Shown here: positions 62,521-64,000 of the stretch, in pieces
Layout: every line of letters begins with the position of its first letter
Position numbering within the stretch: the first letter of the stretch is position 1
Assembly: GCF_028993635.1 (NCBI RefSeq)
Contig: NZ_CP118631.1
Span: 682,001 to 746,000 of the forward strand
From: Mucilaginibacter sp. SJ
GTDB lineage: Bacteria > Bacteroidota > Bacteroidia > Sphingobacteriales > Sphingobacteriaceae
Length of the DNA stretch: 64,000 nucleotides
Direction: 5' to 3'
Notes under the pieces: generated by a model
What the model saw: the letters and a program-made list of their open reading frames with translations, nothing else
Database searches by the model: none
Told to the model about the DNA's origin: nothing
Translations under genes and position numbers: made by a program

Positions 62521-63399
62521 ATGATAAAATGGCGCAAGCCCGGCCGTGGCCTTTATCCCGGAGATGACCATCTTCAGGATGAAAAAGCTATGCAGGCTAT
62601 AGAAAAGGAAATGCTTTATCAGATCCATAAAGAAATTTATGGCAAATGGCATTTTATAAAAATATCAGCAGCTAAATATGCCATCGCCGCTTCACTGGTA
62701 TTAATGTGCAGCGCGGTGCTTTTTTATTTCAAATTGTCTGTTAAAGATAAAGCTGCCATGATTGCTGTTACAGCAAAAAAAGGCAATCTCAAGACAATAA
62801 CCCTTCCCGACGGATCAACTGTATGGCTAAACTCAGGCTCAACAATTAAGTTTCCTGAGCGCTTTGGAAAAACCAGGGAGATACAATTGGTTAATGGTGA
62901 AGCTTACTTTGATGTAAAGCATGACAGATCTTCGCCTTTTATAGTTCATTACGGCCGTTTACATGCACAGGTATTGGGCACGGCATTTAACGTTAAATTT
63001 TATAAGAACATCAGCGACGTAAGGCTGACAGTTACCAGGGGGCGGGTTGCGGTTGGTAATAATGCCGAGAATTTTGGTGTGCTTACACCAGATAAAGAGA
63101 TTATTTATGACCAGGAAAAGGCTACCCATCACATCAGGACCATTGATGCTGAAAAGGTAGCGGCCTGGAAATCAAGTGAAGTTAATTTATATAATGTTTC
63201 ATTTGATGAGTTGGTGATGAGGCTGGAAAACACCTATGGTATTCATATAAACTATAACCATAAAAATATTGATCATTTAACCACAACTATTCACTTTTCA
63301 AATAACAATACACTACCATATGTGCTGGAAATCATTAAAACCATCCATCATTTAAATTATGTTTTGAAAGGAAAGGAGGTTTACCTGGCAAAAAACTAA
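62521..63399 (+). CDS. FecR-family anti-sigma factor
   Basis: The 292-residue protein has a cytosolic N-terminus of about 50 residues, one membrane helix near 52-71 (YAIAASLVLMCSAVLFYFKL) and a periplasmic FecR domain (KTITLPDGSTVWLNSGSTIKFPERF, VNGEAYFDVKHD, and VLGTAFNVKFY). The C-terminal part (ENTYGIHINYNHKNIDHL) is an STN-like domain that meets the receptor. It binds the sigma factor from the upstream gene until the receptor signals. The cytosolic part is short, as usual for Bacteroidota. A hairpin lies between this gene and the receptor gene. Confidence 0.94.
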   Translation: MIKWRKPGRGLYPGDDHLQDEKAMQAIEKEMLYQIHKEIYGKWHFIKISAAKYAIAASLVLMCSAVLFYFKLSVKDKAAMIAVTAKKGNLKTITLPDGSTVWLNSGSTIKFPERFGKTREIQLVNGEAYFDVKHDRSSPFIVHYGRLHAQVLGTAFNVKFYKNISDVRLTVTRGRVAVGNNAENFGVLTPDKEIIYDQEKATHHIRTIDAEKVAAWKSSEVNLYNVSFDELVMRLENTYGIHINYNHKNIDHLTTTIHFSNNNTLPYVLEIIKTIHHLNYVLKGKEVYLAKN

Positions 63400-63420
63400 T
63401 ACAGTTAAACCCAGAAAGCC

Positions 63421-63451
63421 AATACCCCCGAAGCCAGGCTGCAGGGGTATT
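63421..63451 (+). terminator. Hairpin between the fecR-like and susC-like genes
   Basis: AATACCCC and GGGGTATT form an 8-base stem around 15 bases, just after the FecR-type gene. There is no T-run after it, so it may be a weak terminator or a processing site that separates the expression of regulators and receptor. Confidence 0.5.
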
Positions 63452-63537
63452 GATAGAGAGTGCAGATATAAATTATTGGCAGGTTCCAAGCTAATCCAAT
63501 AATTCATATAGTTTTTAAGAACAAAAACCTCGTAAAG

Positions 63538-64000
63538 ATGAAAAAAAAATCGACTAAATTTTTTAATTTTTTCATGAAGGTATCAATTATTGCTGTGGTT
63601 AGTTCCATGGTATTTTGCCAGATATTGCTTGCTAAACATGCAAAGAGCCAGATTTCAGATTTCCCCGTAAAAATTGCGTTTGGTAACGAATCATTGCAAA
63701 ACTCAATTGATAAACTCGAAAAACAAACCAATATTAAGTTTTCTTACAACCCCGATGAATTAAAAGGCTATAAAATAAACCCGCGTAAATTCAATGACGA
63801 GCCATTGGGTAAAGTCCTTAATTACTTATTCGCTAAAACCCGTTTGTCATATAAAGAGATAAATACCGGAATTGTAATTTATGATAAATCAGCTTCTGTT
63901 AAATCCAGTACACCAACCAATAAAACCAATGAGCAAAATATTGAAGCTGCAGATATTACAGTTACTGGTAAAGTAACCGATTTAAATGGCGGATTGCCCG
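63538..64000 (+). CDS. SusC-like TonB receptor with STN domain (3' end outside window)
   Basis: The gene begins at the ATG at 63538 and runs off the window after 154 codons. A signal peptide (FFMKVSIIAVVSSMVFCQILLAKHAKS) is followed by an STN domain (FPVKIAFGNESLQNSIDKLEKQTNIKFSYNPDEL and AKTRLSYKEINTGIVIYD) and the start of a carboxypeptidase-like domain (ITVTGKVTDLNGGLP). An STN domain at the N-terminus is the mark of receptors that signal to a FecR/sigma pair, which lies just upstream. The receptor imports glycan fragments with a SusD partner expected to the right. Confidence 0.92.
   Translation, partial: MKKKSTKFFNFFMKVSIIAVVSSMVFCQILLAKHAKSQISDFPVKIAFGNESLQNSIDKLEKQTNIKFSYNPDELKGYKINPRKFNDEPLGKVLNYLFAKTRLSYKEINTGIVIYDKSASVKSSTPTNKTNEQNIEAADITVTGKVTDLNGGLP

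Overview
The window comes from a member of the Bacteroidota, most likely a Sphingobacteriaceae such as Mucilaginibacter or Pedobacter (inference). The support is a TonB receptor with a carboxypeptidase-like N-domain, an ECF sigma/FecR/STN-type SusC trio, a type IX secretion sorting domain, an alpha-galactosidase, ORF6N and IntDOT-like integrase genes, and AT-rich spacers lacking strong Shine-Dalgarno sites.

Region 1 (1-8.7 kb) is the right part of a peptide natural-product (RiPP) locus. It has a TlpA-like thioredoxin, a small glycosyltransferase on the other strand, a large two-domain glycosyltransferase coupled to a LanC-like protein, and a C39-peptidase ABC exporter with its HlyD-type adaptor. 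No precursor peptide is visible, so precursor and dehydratase genes, if any, lie to the left.

Region 2 (8.7-45 kb) is a genomic island full of defence-type genes, decayed genes and three recombination modules. In order: receiver-domain and DUF3945-like remnants, a histone H1-like gene, an unknown membrane-protein pair, an exonuclease/endonuclease/phosphatase gene between two copies of an 84-bp repeat, a HEPN gene behind a tRNA-like structured leader, PD-(D/E)XK remnants, a KAP NTPase coupled to a broken AbiV gene, an 801-residue PD-(D/E)XK protein, a convergent subtilisin/AAA pair resembling ietAS, an ApeA-like HEPN protein, a CoiA-like nuclease and a truncated CD-NTase-like gene. A mobilizable element follows at about 30-36 kb: two excisionase-like HTH genes, a wHTH gene, a three-way-junction structure that may be oriT, MobC-like and relaxase genes, a membrane protein, a tyrosine integrase and an XRE regulator. 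Next come two MNT/HEPN-like genes, a second tyrosine recombinase coupled to an unknown HTH/coiled-coil gene, a metallophosphoesterase, an IS481-like element, an ORF6N gene and a third integrase beside tRNA-Ser(UGA). That tRNA marks the right edge of the island.

Region 3 (45-64 kb) looks like resident chromosome. It holds three winged-helix regulators, one of them fused to an XRE domain, a transglutaminase-like protein, a TonB receptor with a beta-helix lipoprotein, a small lipoprotein, a 1161-residue type IX cargo protein followed by a tiny membrane protein, and the start of a glycan-use locus: alpha-galactosidase, a stand-alone DUF4350-like protein, ECF sigma factor, FecR anti-sigma factor and the first part of a SusC receptor with an STN domain.

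Assignments rest on motifs read by eye. No database search was run.
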